A DNA stretch of 64,000 nucleotides. It comes from Saururus chinensis. Its lineage: Eukaryota; Streptophyta; Magnoliopsida; Piperales; Saururaceae. A program made the position numbers and the translations under genes. The stretch covers positions 6,814,501-6,878,500 of the forward strand of contig CP141146.1 in the NCBI GenBank assembly GCA_035235625.1, written 5' to 3'. Of this stretch, positions 10,558-22,413 are shown one piece after another. The notes under the pieces were generated by a model. That model was given only the letters and a program-made list of their open reading frames with translations, had not been told where the DNA came from and did not search any database. Position 1 is the stretch's first letter, and each line of letters starts with the position of its first letter.

Positions 10558-11097
10558 CTAGTGCTACGGGTATAAGCCCAGTCCGGTGGTGGTGGAGGTG
10601 GCCATCTTCGAGTCCAGGCAACGATGAAGCTCCACATCCCTCAGCGCTTCCAGCAGGTTCATCTCCCTGCCCAATGTCTCCACCACCGTTAGCCCCTTCT
10701 CCTGCTTCGCCTTCACTCCCATATTCCCTCCTCTGCCTCTACCAGAAACCACCTCCCCCTTCCTCTTCTTGATGTTGATGCATCTTTTCCTTCTCCCGGC
10801 CTCCTCCTCCAGCTCCGGTATCCCCTCCTAAGTTGGGTCAATAGGGGGCGACGTTGAGCAGGATAGAGCCATAGAGGGCAAAGGGATGAAAACGAGAATT
10901 TGAGTCTGGCATTTTGAAATTAAAGGCGGGTTTTTGAAACGGGGAAGACGGAGTAAGGCAGTGACGGAGTGTTCTGTTACCTTCCGTCCGTGAGGGTGAC
11001 TTCCGTCTGTGAGCATGACTTAATGACGTGTTTTATTTTCATTGGTGGTCAACGGGTGCTGAGCGAGGAAACCTCCCCAGCAGATTCGCGTCCGCAG
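10558..11097 (-). repeat. Copy B of the ~550-bp inverted duplication
   Basis: It is the reverse-oriented partner of 1150-1700. Its open frame (about 10564-10810 on the minus strand) contains IPELEEEAGRRKRCINIKKR and later ETLGREMNLLEALRDVEL; small indels separate it from copy A, so neither frame is clearly selected. In copy A this DNA abuts a PPR start codon; here the outer flank has no PPR sequence, so only the 5' region was duplicated. Confidence 0.85.
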
Positions 11098-11187
11098 AAG
11101 GCGGGTGAAGTTTGCTGGACATTCAAAAAGTGCGCCTTCTCGGGCAAAAGTTTACTTAACTAGGATCCGTTTGGCCGTTTGATCATT

Positions 11188-12243
11188 GAACTACTCAACT
11201 CGGTTCGAGCTTAGCTCGAAGCTTAAATAAATTTAAATTTATTATTTTGAACTTAAATTGGAAATTCAGAGCTTGAACTGTAATAAGTAACAACAAGCCT
11301 ATGTTCAAATTGGGCTCAAAATAAAATAAAATAAAATAAATTAAAATTTAAAGTATATAAAGTAATATGCTGAGTAAGATGTTTGAAGTATTAAATAATA
11401 ATAGATATGCTTTAATAAGTATTACAATAGTACCTCAAACAACTGATTATAGTTACTAAGAAAGAGGAAAATTATGCCAAATGAGTTTTAGTTATAAACA
11501 CTCCCTAAAGGTAACATTAATATTTTCTTCCCTTTATGTATATATAATCACTGAAAAAATGCAAAAAGTAGAAATCCACATAGGCAGCATTATAATCTAC
11601 TTCTTCGTATGTTCTATTCTTTACATATTTATAAATCACTCGATAAAGAACTATTTTTCAGCCTTAGTATGCTTCTAAAAAATTTTAAGTACATGTAAAA
11701 AGAGAAACAATTTGTAAGTTGCCGCTTGTCCCCAAGTGTCATGCTTCTTTTAGAAGAGTTCTTGAGTATCTTCGTGTGATATTACATTAACCCTCTGTTC
11801 TATAATAAGAGCTCCATTTGGTTTTTCAATTGAATTAATTTTAGTTCATCTTAAAAACCAAATGAAGCTATTGATTTAGGATAGGAGTATATTAGTGTTT
11901 GTGTATCCAATTTTTTTTTAAATAATATATATCATACATAAAAATTATACATCTATTACAATTTAATGAGAATACATATCATGGAAAATTTTTATATGAG
12001 TTTGAGTTCACGCATGTCAGCGTGAGCACAAGCATCATGGCCTATCAGTTATGTCCATTTATGGGTGAAAGGAGGTGGAAACCAATATGCACTATGAGTT
12101 ATGTGCATCATCAGATTAAATTTTGAGAGTGTACGATGCCCAACCTCACGTAGTCGGGTGTGAGCCCAGGCTCATATAAATGAGTCTTATATATCATATG
12201 AGACATGGTATTCTTACATATATGTGATTATATATATATATAT

Positions 12244-12275
<32 letters not shown>

Positions 12276-12581
12276 ATGTCATAAATGTATATTTAAATTA
12301 TTAATTATATATAATATGCACATATACATATATTACTTATTTATATATGTACTATTTATATATTATTTCAAAATTATATCGGGTTCGAGCTCAAGCCGAG
12401 TTGAGTCTAGTTCGAGTTTCATTCGAGCTGAGACGAACCGAGTCGAATAGAGGTATGCTTGAACTCGACTTGAGCCTATTTGAACTCGAATCGAGTTTGA
12501 GCTGATGCTGATTCAAGTCGAGCCTAGTTCAAGCTAAGCTGGGCTTGCTCGACGAGCCGGCTCGGCTCGTGAATAGCCCTA
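11188..12581. mobile_element. Degenerate hAT-like element (GAGCTCGA family), copy 1
   Basis: The right end is rich in GCTCGA/TCGAGC motifs and finishes CGGCTCGTGAATAGCCCTA at 12581, matching the ends of the copies at 53066 and 59656. Interior blocks match the copy at 59656 in the same orientation, such as ATTAATATTTTC...CTTTATGTA and a nested Stowaway-like MITE. The left end is eroded (TCAACTCGGTTCGAGCTTAGC near 11200), so its border is approximate and no target-site duplication can be shown. No transposase frame is present. Confidence 0.6.
11790..11890. mobile_element. Stowaway-like MITE nested in hAT-like copy 1
   Basis: Ends resemble CCCTCTGTTCTATAATAAGA and its inverted counterpart GATTTAGGATAGGAGTA. 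The interior is a palindrome of CTCCATTTGGTTTTT against AAAAACCAAATGAAG. This is the CTCCCTCCGT-type terminus typical of plant Tc1/mariner MITEs. Confidence 0.6.
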
Positions 12582-12971
12582 AAGATAATGTCTTTGGCCA
12601 TTAGGTAGGGTATGATGATTTCTCTTGAACTTCTTTAAAATATACAATCTCCTCTCTTTTAGCATATGTCGAACTATCGAAAATTATGAAAAAAATTATT
12701 TTAGTACTTGAAGCAAGGGCAAACATGCCTATGAGCTTTTTGGCCCTTAACTGCATCCCGACCTTATTTAAGGCAAACTAGAAATTTTAGGACCGGACTT
12801 TAAGATCGAGCCCAAAATATTTTGGCCCTAACCTGCATTTTTACGACCCGAGTAGGGTTAGCTCCGTAGGGTTGGGACGACCCTTAAAAGTTCCACCCCT
12901 ACCTGCCACCCTCATCCTCGTCCCTCTTTCTACCCACAACCCCACGACTTTCTCGCTGCAAATGCCACCCT
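12582..12971. other. Unassigned spacer
   Basis: About 400 bp with no recognised feature. A pyrimidine-rich patch near 12890-12960 precedes the MITE. Confidence 0.4.
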
Positions 12972-12980
12972 CTTTTTGAG

Positions 12981-13202
12981 GGAAGTATTTTTCATGCTCC
13001 TCACTAACAATGAACCTAGTGTAAGCTATGCATGGGAACCGTTGATATTTAAGATCAACAGTACACATGCTAGTGCATATTAACATCAAGTTACTTACAC
13101 TAATGTGCACTAGCATGTGTATCATCGATCTTATGAATAAAGGGCTCCTATGCATGGCATACACTAGCGTCATTGTAAGTGCGCAGCATAAAAAATGTTT
13201 CC
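12981..13202. mobile_element. Palindromic Mutator-type MITE, copy 1
   Basis: A 222-bp element with inverted ends GGAAGTATTTTTCATGCT and AGCATAAAAAATGTTTCC; the whole element folds into one hairpin around TTAACATCAAGTTACTTAC. It is flanked by a perfect 9-bp direct repeat, CTTTTTGAG, at 12972-12980 and 13203-13211. Nine-base target duplications are diagnostic of the Mutator superfamily. Relatives lie at 25340, 45518 and 57448. Confidence 0.82.
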
Positions 13203-13401
13203 CTTTTTGAGCTCCTCTTATTTAGTGCCAAGGAGCCCTCTAAGTAACTTTGTTGTTGCCTAGGTTGTATGCCATGATTGTCAATCCTTTGATGATCAAC
13301 AATGGTTATTGCCAAAAAATGCATAATTTTTGTGAAATGTTGCAATAGATCTATGGAAGGAGGTCAACAAGCCAGCCAGGGTTGTGGAAAGCATGCGCAT
13401 G

Positions 13402-14318
13402 TAATGCAACCTAAAATAGGTTTTGGTTTGCACAACTAGATGAAATAGTTCATCAAACACTGGGTTTAATTCAGGGGTTCCAAATGTGAAAGTAAAATAG
13501 TCATTTTCTCTTAACTTAGGTTATTGTTTGGGTTAGTAGTATGTATAAATAGGGAGGAGGGTCATTTCGTAAAGGGGTTGAATTTGTTTTGATTAAAAAT
13601 GTACTATGTCCGATGAAGTTGAGTTATAGTTGGAAAGAAACATCTCTCAAATTGTCTTGAAATCAAGTAATTGCATCAAAGATCGATCGTTCTGTAGGGC
13701 AATTGATCGTTCCCTATTCTACTAACTCAACCTTATGTGTGTGATCAATTGTATAGTGAGATTGATCATTCACTGTTCTGGACCAAATGAATCTAGTTAT
13801 CGATCTATCTATTTACCAAATGGTTGAGCGAGTGATCTTATGTAAAAAGTCTCATAAAACATTCAAGTACGATCGATTGCTTGATCAAGGACTATCAATC
13901 ACTTTTGAGCACTCAATGCAATTTTTATCTTTTATATCCAAAATACTCATTGAAGGTTATTATGTAAAAAATCTAAGTATTTGTATGTGTATGTGAGTAT
14001 GTGAAATTTACCTTTAAACTTATCATTCCGGTTAAGCTTTCCTCCTTGAATTTTAAAATACTTTAATTCCTATTTTTCAAGTCAATCAATTCTAAATCTG
14101 ACTCGATTCATAACAAGCCTAGTCAGACTCCTAAGACTTAAAATTATACATAAAATGGACATAATATCAATCATCAAAATAAATTCCATTATAAGACATA
14201 TGCCCATATGTTTTAACACTACTTATATTCTTCCTTGGCTTTTCTTTTGTTCTCAATTCTTTGCATTTGGCCAATTGGCAATTCATGGGAATGTGATGAC
14301 CGAAAACAAGCTACAACA
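13402..14318 (+). mobile_element. 5' LTR of an old Ty3/gypsy retrotransposon
   Basis: Two blocks match the 3' LTR: 13425-13660 (shared GTATAAATAGG, a TATA box of the LTR promoter, and the following CATTT-GTAAAG) and 14215-14318 (shared TTCTCAATT-TTT-CATTTGGC and GAATGTG-TGA). It ends CTACAACA just before a primer binding site. The middle, 13670-14180, is GATCGATC-rich and missing from the 3' LTR, so it is either an insertion here or a loss there. LTR divergence is high, indicating an ancient insertion. Confidence 0.72.
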
Positions 14319-14320
14319 TT

Positions 14321-14333
14321 TGGTATCAAAGCC
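14321..14333 (+). other. Primer binding site (initiator tRNA-Met type)
   Basis: TGGTATCAAAGCC lies 2 bp after the 5' LTR. It differs at one base from TGGTATCAGAGCC, which pairs with the 3' end of initiator tRNA-Met and is the usual primer site of plant LTR retrotransposons. It fixes the plus orientation of the element and its 5' LTR border. Confidence 0.75.
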
Positions 14334-14639
14334 ATAGATGACGTCTATGAATGAACATCATGATCATGATCATGTGTGTCATATGTAATGTTAATTAGCT
14401 AATTTTGTTTGTCAAAACTATATCAGAAACCTCAAATATGTAATTAGTCTTAAAAATCTAATTAGATGTAGTTGTGGTCGAGTTATGTTTAGAATTGATA
14501 GACTTGAAAAATAGGAGCAGATGTGTCCTTATGAATTAAGACTGAAGACTAATGAATGTTGGTGGTTTAAGAGGTTTATTAAGTATATATTCTCATACAA
14601 AAGTCACTTGTAAAAGTTTTAGAAGTGATTTTGGAGGTT

Positions 14640-14915
14640 TTATAGGGATTTAAGGTAGAAAGGATAAAACTATCAATAAACAATGACATTATTTGATCGC
14701 TGGTAATAACATTGATTGAATTGATAGATTGCTGGTTAACTGTAGCACATAAAGGTTGAATTGATCGATCACTAAGTCATTAGATTGATCGACATTTGAA
14801 ATAGTCCATTTATAAAATGAAGTCGAGAGTTTATAGATCAATTGCTTTGTAGACTGTCTGATTGATCAATCAAAGAGTCACCCCTTAAGAAAACAGTGAA
14901 CGATCGATCAATAGT
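14640..14915. repeat. GATCGATC-rich segment in the gypsy leader
   Basis: Many copies of GATCGATC, ATTGATCGA and related words occur here, with CGATCGATCAATAGTAG shared with 61300-61320. Similar clusters occur at 13670-13760 and 50196-50240. I do not recognise the parent element; it is probably an internal or leader sequence of an LTR retrotransposon. Confidence 0.5.
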
Positions 14916-15075
14916 AGTTTTAGTTGCCCTAAAAAAGCCTTTCCACAAAAGTTTTCTTCCTTAGTTGAAGTCAAAAAGCCAATTTGACTTGGAGACCTAT
15001 ATAAATATTAAGTTATGATAAAATTAAAAAGAGGAAAACCTACAAAATTTTGGAGAAGATAGAAGAGTCCTTTAC

Positions 15076-17371
15076 TGTAACGACTCGTTTTTTGATTACG
15101 TCTAACCTGAAGGGTTAGACCTAATTGGAAAATTTTGAGATAAATTTTAGAGGGCTTCAGAGGTTGAAACCTTCGTATATGAGTGGAGCTTGAAGAAACG
15201 AGCATAACAAACTAAAGAACGCGTGAAACGGAGGTCGGGACCGAAATTTATGAACTCGAGAAACATGAAATATAGGCAGGACCCACTTAGAAAGAGCATG
15301 ATATACTGCTTTAAGTGCTTTTGTATCAAATGGCTCGTCAATATGAGTCCAACTGTACTAAGAATGCGTGAATCTGAATCCGGGGTAGGAAGTTGTGCGC
15401 GTTTAAAGAAAGAATTCAAAATAAAAATAAAGCTGGTGCAGCGCGAGGAGCTCCCGCGGGCGTTGCGGAAAAGTGGCGTGGTGGGCACCGCAATTCCATG
15501 TGCAGGTGCGAGCCACGCGTTACGGTGGGCGCCGCTGCCCAAAACCCGCACTGCCGCCGAAAATGGCGGCGCGACGCGACGATTTTGGCGCAGTTCAGGG
15601 GCTATTTGTACCCCATTCCTTCTATTTTTGAATCAGAACTTCTTTCTCATCGTTTTTGAGTGTTTTGAGTCTGATTAAGGCCATTTAAGAGGTGTTCTTA
15701 AGTGAATCAAGCATGTTCTATGTAATGGAGGGGTCCTTTCTTCAAGTTAGAGACCGTATAAAGATAAACGCCCCAAGACAAGGAGAGGTTCTGCCTGTTG
15801 TCCTCGAGCACCAACAAACTTCTTTTTATTCATTTCTAAGCGTCCTAACTTCGATTTAGTCGATTAAAGAGGCGTTCTTGACTAAATCGAGTGTGTTCTA
15901 CACAATGGAGGGGTCCGTTCTTTGTGTTGGTGATCGTATGAGACCCCGAGATAAGGAGAAGCCCTACTCGTCGTCCTCGAGCACCGGAGAAAGAAAAATG
16001 GGTCAGAAGCAAGACAGGGTTTTGTCTGAATTTGCCAGGCCACGATCGCCTACGGGCGCGAAAAAGGTAAAGTGTCTCCGGGTAAGGGGAGGTTCTGTCC
16101 GCCGCCTATGGGCACATAAAGGGTAAAATGTCTCCGGGTAAGGGGAGGTTTTATCCGCCACCTACTGGCACGGAAATGATAAAGTGTTTCTGGGTAAGGG
16201 GAGGTTCTTTCCGCCGCCTACAGGTGCGAAAAAGGTAAAGTGTCTCCGGGTAAGGGGAGATTCTGTTCGCCGTCTATGGGCGTGAAAAAGGGTAAAGTAT
16301 CTCCAAGTAAGGGGAGGTTATGTTCGCCGCCTACGGGCGCGGAAAGGGTAAAGTGTCTCCGGGTAAGGGGAGGTTATGTCCGCCGCCTACGGGCGTGGAA
16401 AGGGTAAAGTGTCTCCGGGTAAGGGGAGGTTCTGTCCGCCACCAACGGGCACAGAAAGAGTAAAGTGTCTCCGGGTAAGGGGAGGTTCTGTCCGCTGCCT
16501 ACAAGCGCAGGAAGGTTAAAGTGTTCCGAAGTTAGAGGAGGTTCTGTCCGCCATCTTCGGATCAGAAAAAGGGAGAACGCCTTGAGGAAATAAGCAACTC
16601 CGAATGTTGCCACTTCCAAAATTATAGGGGAGTACGCTTTTCTGACCTTCTAGTTTAATATGATTTATATGAATGCACATTTACTAATTAAGGTGTATTA
16701 TTTGCTATGATCTGATACATGTTGATATGTTCCTATTTAATCTACTTTGATTTATTCTGTTGTGATTTGACATACTCCGATCTGATATGACCGGTATTGT
16801 CGGATGAAATTTGATATGATATGATATGATCCAACATGCTCTATAGTGTGTTCTGCTCCGCTCTATGATAGAGTGAGATGTGTGTTTTGTTAGTGTTCTG
16901 CTTACCTATGTGAGATGTGTATTTTACTGATTTATTGGCTTCCGTTTGACTCCGACGATTTATAAGATTTCTGTCTGATTCCGAATGATTATTCAGATAT
17001 AAAGATATACGTATTTTTAACGTATATGGTTTTGTGATGCCTAATACATGTATTAGCCGTTAGGCAGAACTACGTTCGGATCCGATCGTATTGGAATAAC
17101 GTTAAAGATGGTATCCAATACGTACGTAGGTAACCAATGGTACAATAACGTTGGCCCGATCCAAATTAGTTATAAAATTAGGTTTGTTCTGACCTACGTG
17201 CAACGAAGCACTAAAGCTCGTAGTGCGTAGAAGAATGTTATGACTCTCGCACTCAGAGTCTACAACTCCTGGTCAGTCGGTTTTAATTTTTCCACTTATT
17301 TTATACACACCGATTCTGTTTTTCGATCTAACCCCTTATCTGGGTCGGGTTTTGCGGGTCGGGGTGTTACA
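15076..17371. mobile_element. Probable solo LTR inserted in the gypsy element
   Basis: The segment starts TGTAACGACTCG and ends GGTCGGGGTGTTACA, giving matching TGTAAC/GTTACA tips and the GGTCGGGGTGTTACA/TGTAACACCCC phrase frequent at plant gypsy LTR ends. It lies between the leader and the reverse-transcriptase region of the host element. There is no second copy, primer site or pol attached, hence solo LTR. The flanks TTTAC and GGGTC do not match, so the insertion is old or a border is off. A ~450-bp frame across 15223-15678 has no recognisable product. Confidence 0.6.
16035..16545. repeat. Tandem array, ~56-bp unit, about nine copies
   Basis: The unit contains GGTAAAGTGTCTCCGGGTAA, then GGGGAGGTTCTGTCCGCC and GCCTACGGGCGCGGAAA. 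Spacing between successive GGTAAAG words is 55-57 bp. It lies inside the solo LTR, and tandem arrays of this type are common in long gypsy LTRs. Copies differ by point changes and the last two are more diverged. Confidence 0.88.
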
Positions 17372-17504
17372 GGGTCCCACTTGAGAATGTGGAGATTCAC
17401 TTTTCCCTATCCAATCAAAGGTAGTGTAGAGCCTTTGATGTAGAGAAAGTGGAGTACGAATATCAACTTTTATAATAAAATATTATTTCCTTATTCATTG
17501 TCTT

Positions 17505-19480
17505 GATGATATGTTGGATTTACTTAAAGGTTCAACAGCTTTTTCTAAGCTTGATTTGATAGTGGGTATCACCAAATATGAGTTTTCCCTAGGGATGAAT
17601 GGAAGATAGCTTTTAAAACAAATGATGAACTATTTGAGTGGTTAGTTATATCGTTTGTCCTCACCAAAACACCTAGCACTGTTATGCAGCTTAGGACCCA
17701 AGTATTGAAGCCATTTTTAAGGAAATATATTATTTCCTATTTAGACTACATACTCATATTCAATCATAATGAGGAGGATCATCTCTAGCACCTTAGGGAG
17801 GTTCATATATTACAAGTTCATGCTTTCTATCTGAATTTGAAAAAAAATGTTCTTTTCTTGATGAGCAGTAGACCTTTTGAGTTACATTATTTCATTTAAA
17901 GGCATTAAGGTTGATGAGAGTAAAGTCCAAGTTATTCGTGACTAGCCCATACCTCAATTTGTGAGAGATTTGATGTGACCTCATTTTGTAGACAATTCAT
18001 CTTTAACTTTAGTTCTATTGCTACTTCATTGATTGAATTTTTAAAGAAATATCACTTTCACTAGATTGTACATACTCATAACAATTTTGATCATCTAAAA
18101 AACTAAACTTACATTTTATCATGTGTTGGCTCTATCGAGTTTTGACAAAGTGTTTGAGGTTTAGTGTGATATGTCCAACTTGGGCATAGGAGCAATCTTG
18201 TCTCAAAAGGACCAACCATTTGGGTTCTATAGTGTGAAACTTAGTACCTCTCGATAGAAATGGGTTGCTTATGAACTTAAGTGTTTTGCTCTTATTCTGA
18301 CACTTTGTTAATGACAACATTACTTAATGCAAAGGAAGTTTTTTCTTCACACTGATCATCAATGTTTGATGTGTTCACAGTCTCAAGATAAAGTAGACAA
18401 GATGTATGCCCGATGGATAACTAAATTACAAGAGTTTATAAGTCAAGCTACCTAAAAAAGGTTGTTGATGCCCTCAGTAGGAAGATTAATCTACTAGTGA
18501 CCATACAAACTAATGTTTTTGTTGAATATATGAAGACCCAACTTTTGAGCAGATTTGGACTACCAGTACACAAGGTACTACTCCTTATGACTTCAATTTG
18601 TAGCAAGGGATGTTGTTTAAAACAATATAAATTGTGCATACTAGCTAGTTCACTTTGTCTTCCATTGTTGCAAGAAGCTCATAGTGGCGGGTTAGCTGGT
18701 CATTTAGGACGAGACAAAATAGTGGTGGGTTAGCCAAAACTTAAGTGTGATGTGAGATGACATATCCAACGATGTCTAATGCCAGTAGTCCAAGGTGCAA
18801 TTGCAAAAAATAGGGTTGCAATAACTTCTAATTGAGATACTCGTTTTATAGAGTCATTTTTGGGAAATAGTTTGGCAATATTTGGGTACTCACTTTCAAT
18901 ATAACACTACTTGTCACATGTAGACCAATGGCCAGATAGGTAATTAATTGGGTTTTGTGAAATTTATTACACAGTCTACCCAATGATCATCCCAAGCAAT
19001 GGGATCACTATTTGCCACAAGCTTTCTTCGCCTACAACTCTTATGTGAGTAAATTTACTAAAAAACTCCTTTTGCAGCTGCATATTGGTATTTGTGGCAC
19101 ATCCCTTTGACTTTCTGCCCTTGATTCCTGATGCCGCTTCTAGAGGTAAATCGTTTTGATTTGAATACTCTTGACAAGTTGTCTAATATACAAAATCAAG
19201 TCAAACATAAAATTGCAAAACTCTAATGATATGTCTATCGCTAATTCAAAAAGAAGTTGTATTAAGTGAGCGATAAAGTCATGGTGCATATGCGTAAAGA
19301 GCGCTTATCCACTAGTCAATACAAAAATTGGCCCTAAAGAAAATTGGTCCTGACAAGACTGTGCAAAAAATCCATGATAATGCTTAAGTTGTTGATCTAC
19401 CCCTAGCTTGGCTATTTCTTGAGCTTTTAATGTGGACAACATGTTCAACTATTTTGAGCTTGATGAGTCCTCTACTTGAT
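17505..19480 (+). pseudogene. Degenerate Ty3/gypsy pol (RT, RNase H, integrase)
   Basis: In three frames with many stops one can follow the order of gypsy pol. Reverse transcriptase begins DDMLDLLKGSTAFSKLDL and continues to YLNLKK-like residues near 17840. RNase H follows with LSSFDKVFEV, MSNLGIGAILSQKDQPFGFY and HYLMQRKFFLHTDHQCLM at 18130-18370. The integrase N-terminal region has EAHSGGLAGHLGRDK at 18676-18720. Later integrase and a degenerate tail run to about 19480. The usual YFDDIL catalytic site is replaced by a frame with stops at about 17735-17755, so the enzyme is dead. It lies between the LTRs at 13402 and 19524 and shares their orientation. Confidence 0.85.
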
Positions 19481-19523
19481 AGAATGATCGGGGTCAAGCA
19501 TCTTTTTGTGAGGGTGGGCAAAA

Positions 19524-22413
19524 TGATGCAGCTTGAAACAAGTTTTGGTTCGCACAACTGGATGAAACATTTCATCAACATAGGGTTTAATTCATAAGAG
19601 CCAAATATGAGGTTAAAATAATAGTTTTGGCTTAATTCAGGTTGTTGTTTAAGTTAGTGGTCAGTATAAATAGGTAGGAGGGTGTAAACCTGTGCTTTTT
19701 AAAAAAAAACTAGTCTGGGTTTAAGTTCTAGACTACACAAAAACTTGAGAGGGGCGGGGGAGAGGAAACCTCCTCATCCTCCCCCCAACCCTAATTATAA
19801 TGGGAGAAGGGAGGACTCTCCCCTCTCTCAGTATGTCACTCCCCTCTCCCAGTACATCTCCCCTCTCCCTCTTCTATATAAGCCTAGACCTTCTCCTCTT
19901 GCCCCATCCTATCTCCCTCTTCTCTTGCTTCGATGGGCAGCAACAATTGGAGGTGCCGACGGGTAGCGACGACATTGGGGGTGGAGATTTGGTGGCTAGA
20001 AGGTCTGTCTTCAAGTGGGAAACGATAAAGGTACATCCTTTGGTTTATTTGGACTGGGATTGACACCATGAGAGCCCTTCCTTCATCCCCTTCTTTGTGT
20101 CAATTCCATTTTCCCCCTCTTTATCCAATTTCAACCCACTGTTCACAGAGGATTTTTGGGCAATTGAAATGCCCGAAACAGTCCCCATTTCTTCTACGTT
20201 TTAGTCTTTTAAAAATTGGTATTTTGGAGCCTCTAATTAGAGGTGTATTTGGACTTTAATGATAGGGTGTAGAGAGGATCAATAGCAATCAACATTATGA
20301 GTTGAAGTAGGCCAATGTGAGGACCCTCATGTAAAACATTAATATTTTATTTATTTTTGTTGTTTGGTGATATATACATGTGAAATTAATTTAAAGATGT
20401 ATGTTATACAATTAGTTAATATCCATGTTTTGAGATTGATTTTTGACTAATAGTTGTTTGGGATCGAAATTGAACATGACCATGATTTCTTAATCATTCT
20501 AACCCAGTATGATGCAGGTAAAACAATTTCTGTGTAAATGGAGTTGATAGATCTGAATGGTTTTTCAATGGCAAATTTTTTATATATGTGGGCATCATGA
20601 CATGTTGGATAAATGATACTAGGTTCATGAATTATTGTGGGGAATGTTCCTATGACAAGTTGAGTTGTATTATTCATGGCCTTAGTAGTTAGCTACTGCA
20701 TCTTATCTAAATAGGCATTTTACATTAGTGGCATGCATATGCACGCTTTGTGTTTGTCGATATGTAGGTGTTGTGAACCTCTAGTCCAGTACTTGGTTTC
20801 ATGAAACAAGGGTCTTTTGCACTCAGGTTTTATTTCCTTTTGTTTTATATGAAAACCTCATATATGTGTTTTTGTATTTAAGTTTTAATGTTATGTGTGT
20901 TTTCTTGGTGTTCTTATAGAAAGAAAAGAAAACTGCACAAATTTGCACATCTAGAACACGCTACTTGCACTATGATTTTTCTTTAAGTGTTGGAATAGTT
21001 GTCTTCCACAGGTTATATTCGAGATGGAAATGCAAATTTTTGATGTTTTGTTATATACACATGCCACTCTATTCAGGTTGTGATAATTTGATTTACATAT
21101 CGATTATGGATAGATAGTGCATGCTTTTGTTTTGATAGGTAAATGAATTGAATAAACTACATGGCTGGATATTTCAATTCTTGCTTTAGGAACTTATGTG
21201 ATTATTTATCAATCTGATTGGTAAATCATAAGAGTATTTATGTTCTTGGGTTTGGATTGTATATAATATGTTTTTCCTTTTTATAAGGTATGTGAGAGGT
21301 GTGTACAACATAAATGGTAGATTCAGGTACTAAGAACCAACCTAAGAATGAGAGGTTGACAAAGGTAGTTAAGGTTTGGGTTGAGTGCCTTAACTCCAGG
21401 ATCAAATAATAAGATTACCTAGGTGCCACGTAGGGATGAGGGTAGACCCCAGCCTTTGACAATTCCCTCCCAGTTTTCATGGGTCATACTGAGTGCACGT
21501 GGATGACCACCCATGACACTTTTGCACTGGCGCAACTCAAGGATCACATAGCTAATTCTTTGGGTGATTATAGAGAATGGGCTATGTGAGTATAATGTTA
21601 TCATGATGGATATATGATGATCATTTAAATATTATGTTAAGATATGATATATATAAGATGACCATGTATGTATTTAACATGTTGTTATTTGAATATTAGG
21701 TCTTTGTTATTGCATGATTGATGGTTGCTTGATTACATACATGTTTTATTTGAGGTATGATCATAGAGCTTTTAGCTCACGGTTGGAATGTCCATTCTAC
21801 CAGGCATATTTTTGCCTATAGGTTTATTTGCTGATTTGGATGCACATCAAGGAAGGATAGAGAGAGATGCCGTTCACAGGGAGGATCAGGGAATTAGGAT
21901 AGTTTGAGTATTTTATTATGAGAATTAAAGTAGCTAAATTGTAGTAGAATATGAACACCCTATTGGTGAAACTTATTTAATTTTTTATTCAGTAAAGGTT
22001 GAGTAGGAAAATTATTCAAGTTCTGGTTCATTTCTTTATCTCTTGCCCAAATATCATCTTGCCTTGTCACAGCTCGAGTTAGGTGCACTCCGATGGTGTG
22101 GATGGTCTTTCGACTCTATTCAAAGCTCGGGTTGTGACAGAGGCTCATTTTGTAAAGGCAGGGAATTTATTTTAATTAAGCATGTAGTCTATGTCATGTG
22201 AAGTAAGATATGAAAGTTGTCTTATTGCTTCTTTCTCTCTAGGCTTTGAGGCTTATGGGATACAAGCTTGAACTGTAATAAGACATCAGTGTTCTCCTTT
22301 ATCCTTCTCTAGTTCTACTTCTATTCTTCCTTGCTTTATTTCTGTTCTCAATTTTTTACATTTGGCTAATTGGCACTTAGTGGGAATGTGGTGATAGGAA
22401 ACGAGCTACACCA
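19524..22413 (+). mobile_element. 3' LTR of the gypsy element, split by another LTR
   Basis: The LTR starts TGATGCAGC after a purine-rich GAGGGTGGGCAAAA tract and ends GAGCTACACCA at 22413. Only 19524-19682 and 22140-22413 belong to it; both parts match the 5' LTR. The intervening 2457 bp is a later insertion. Removing it restores GGAGGAGGGT followed by the CTCATTTTGTAAAG block, as in the intact 5' LTR. Confidence 0.72.
19683..22139 (+). mobile_element. Solo LTR nested in the 3' LTR
   Basis: It begins TGTAAACCTGTGC, ends GCTCGGGTTGTGACA, and is flanked by GAGGG (19678-19682) and GAGGC (22140-22144), a 4/5 target duplication. Near 19871 CTTCTATATAAGCC is a likely TATA box, followed by a CT-rich leader, so the LTR reads on the plus strand with a long R-U5 region. 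No internal coding sequence accompanies it, so it is taken as a recombination-derived solo LTR. Confidence 0.7.

Noticed and set aside
15223..15678. A 151-codon frame
   Set aside because: It lies wholly in a solo LTR and shows no domain or family resemblance.
16035..16545. Regularly spaced repeats considered as a CRISPR-like array
   Set aside because: The units are contiguous tandem repeats with no unique spacers, inside a plant LTR.
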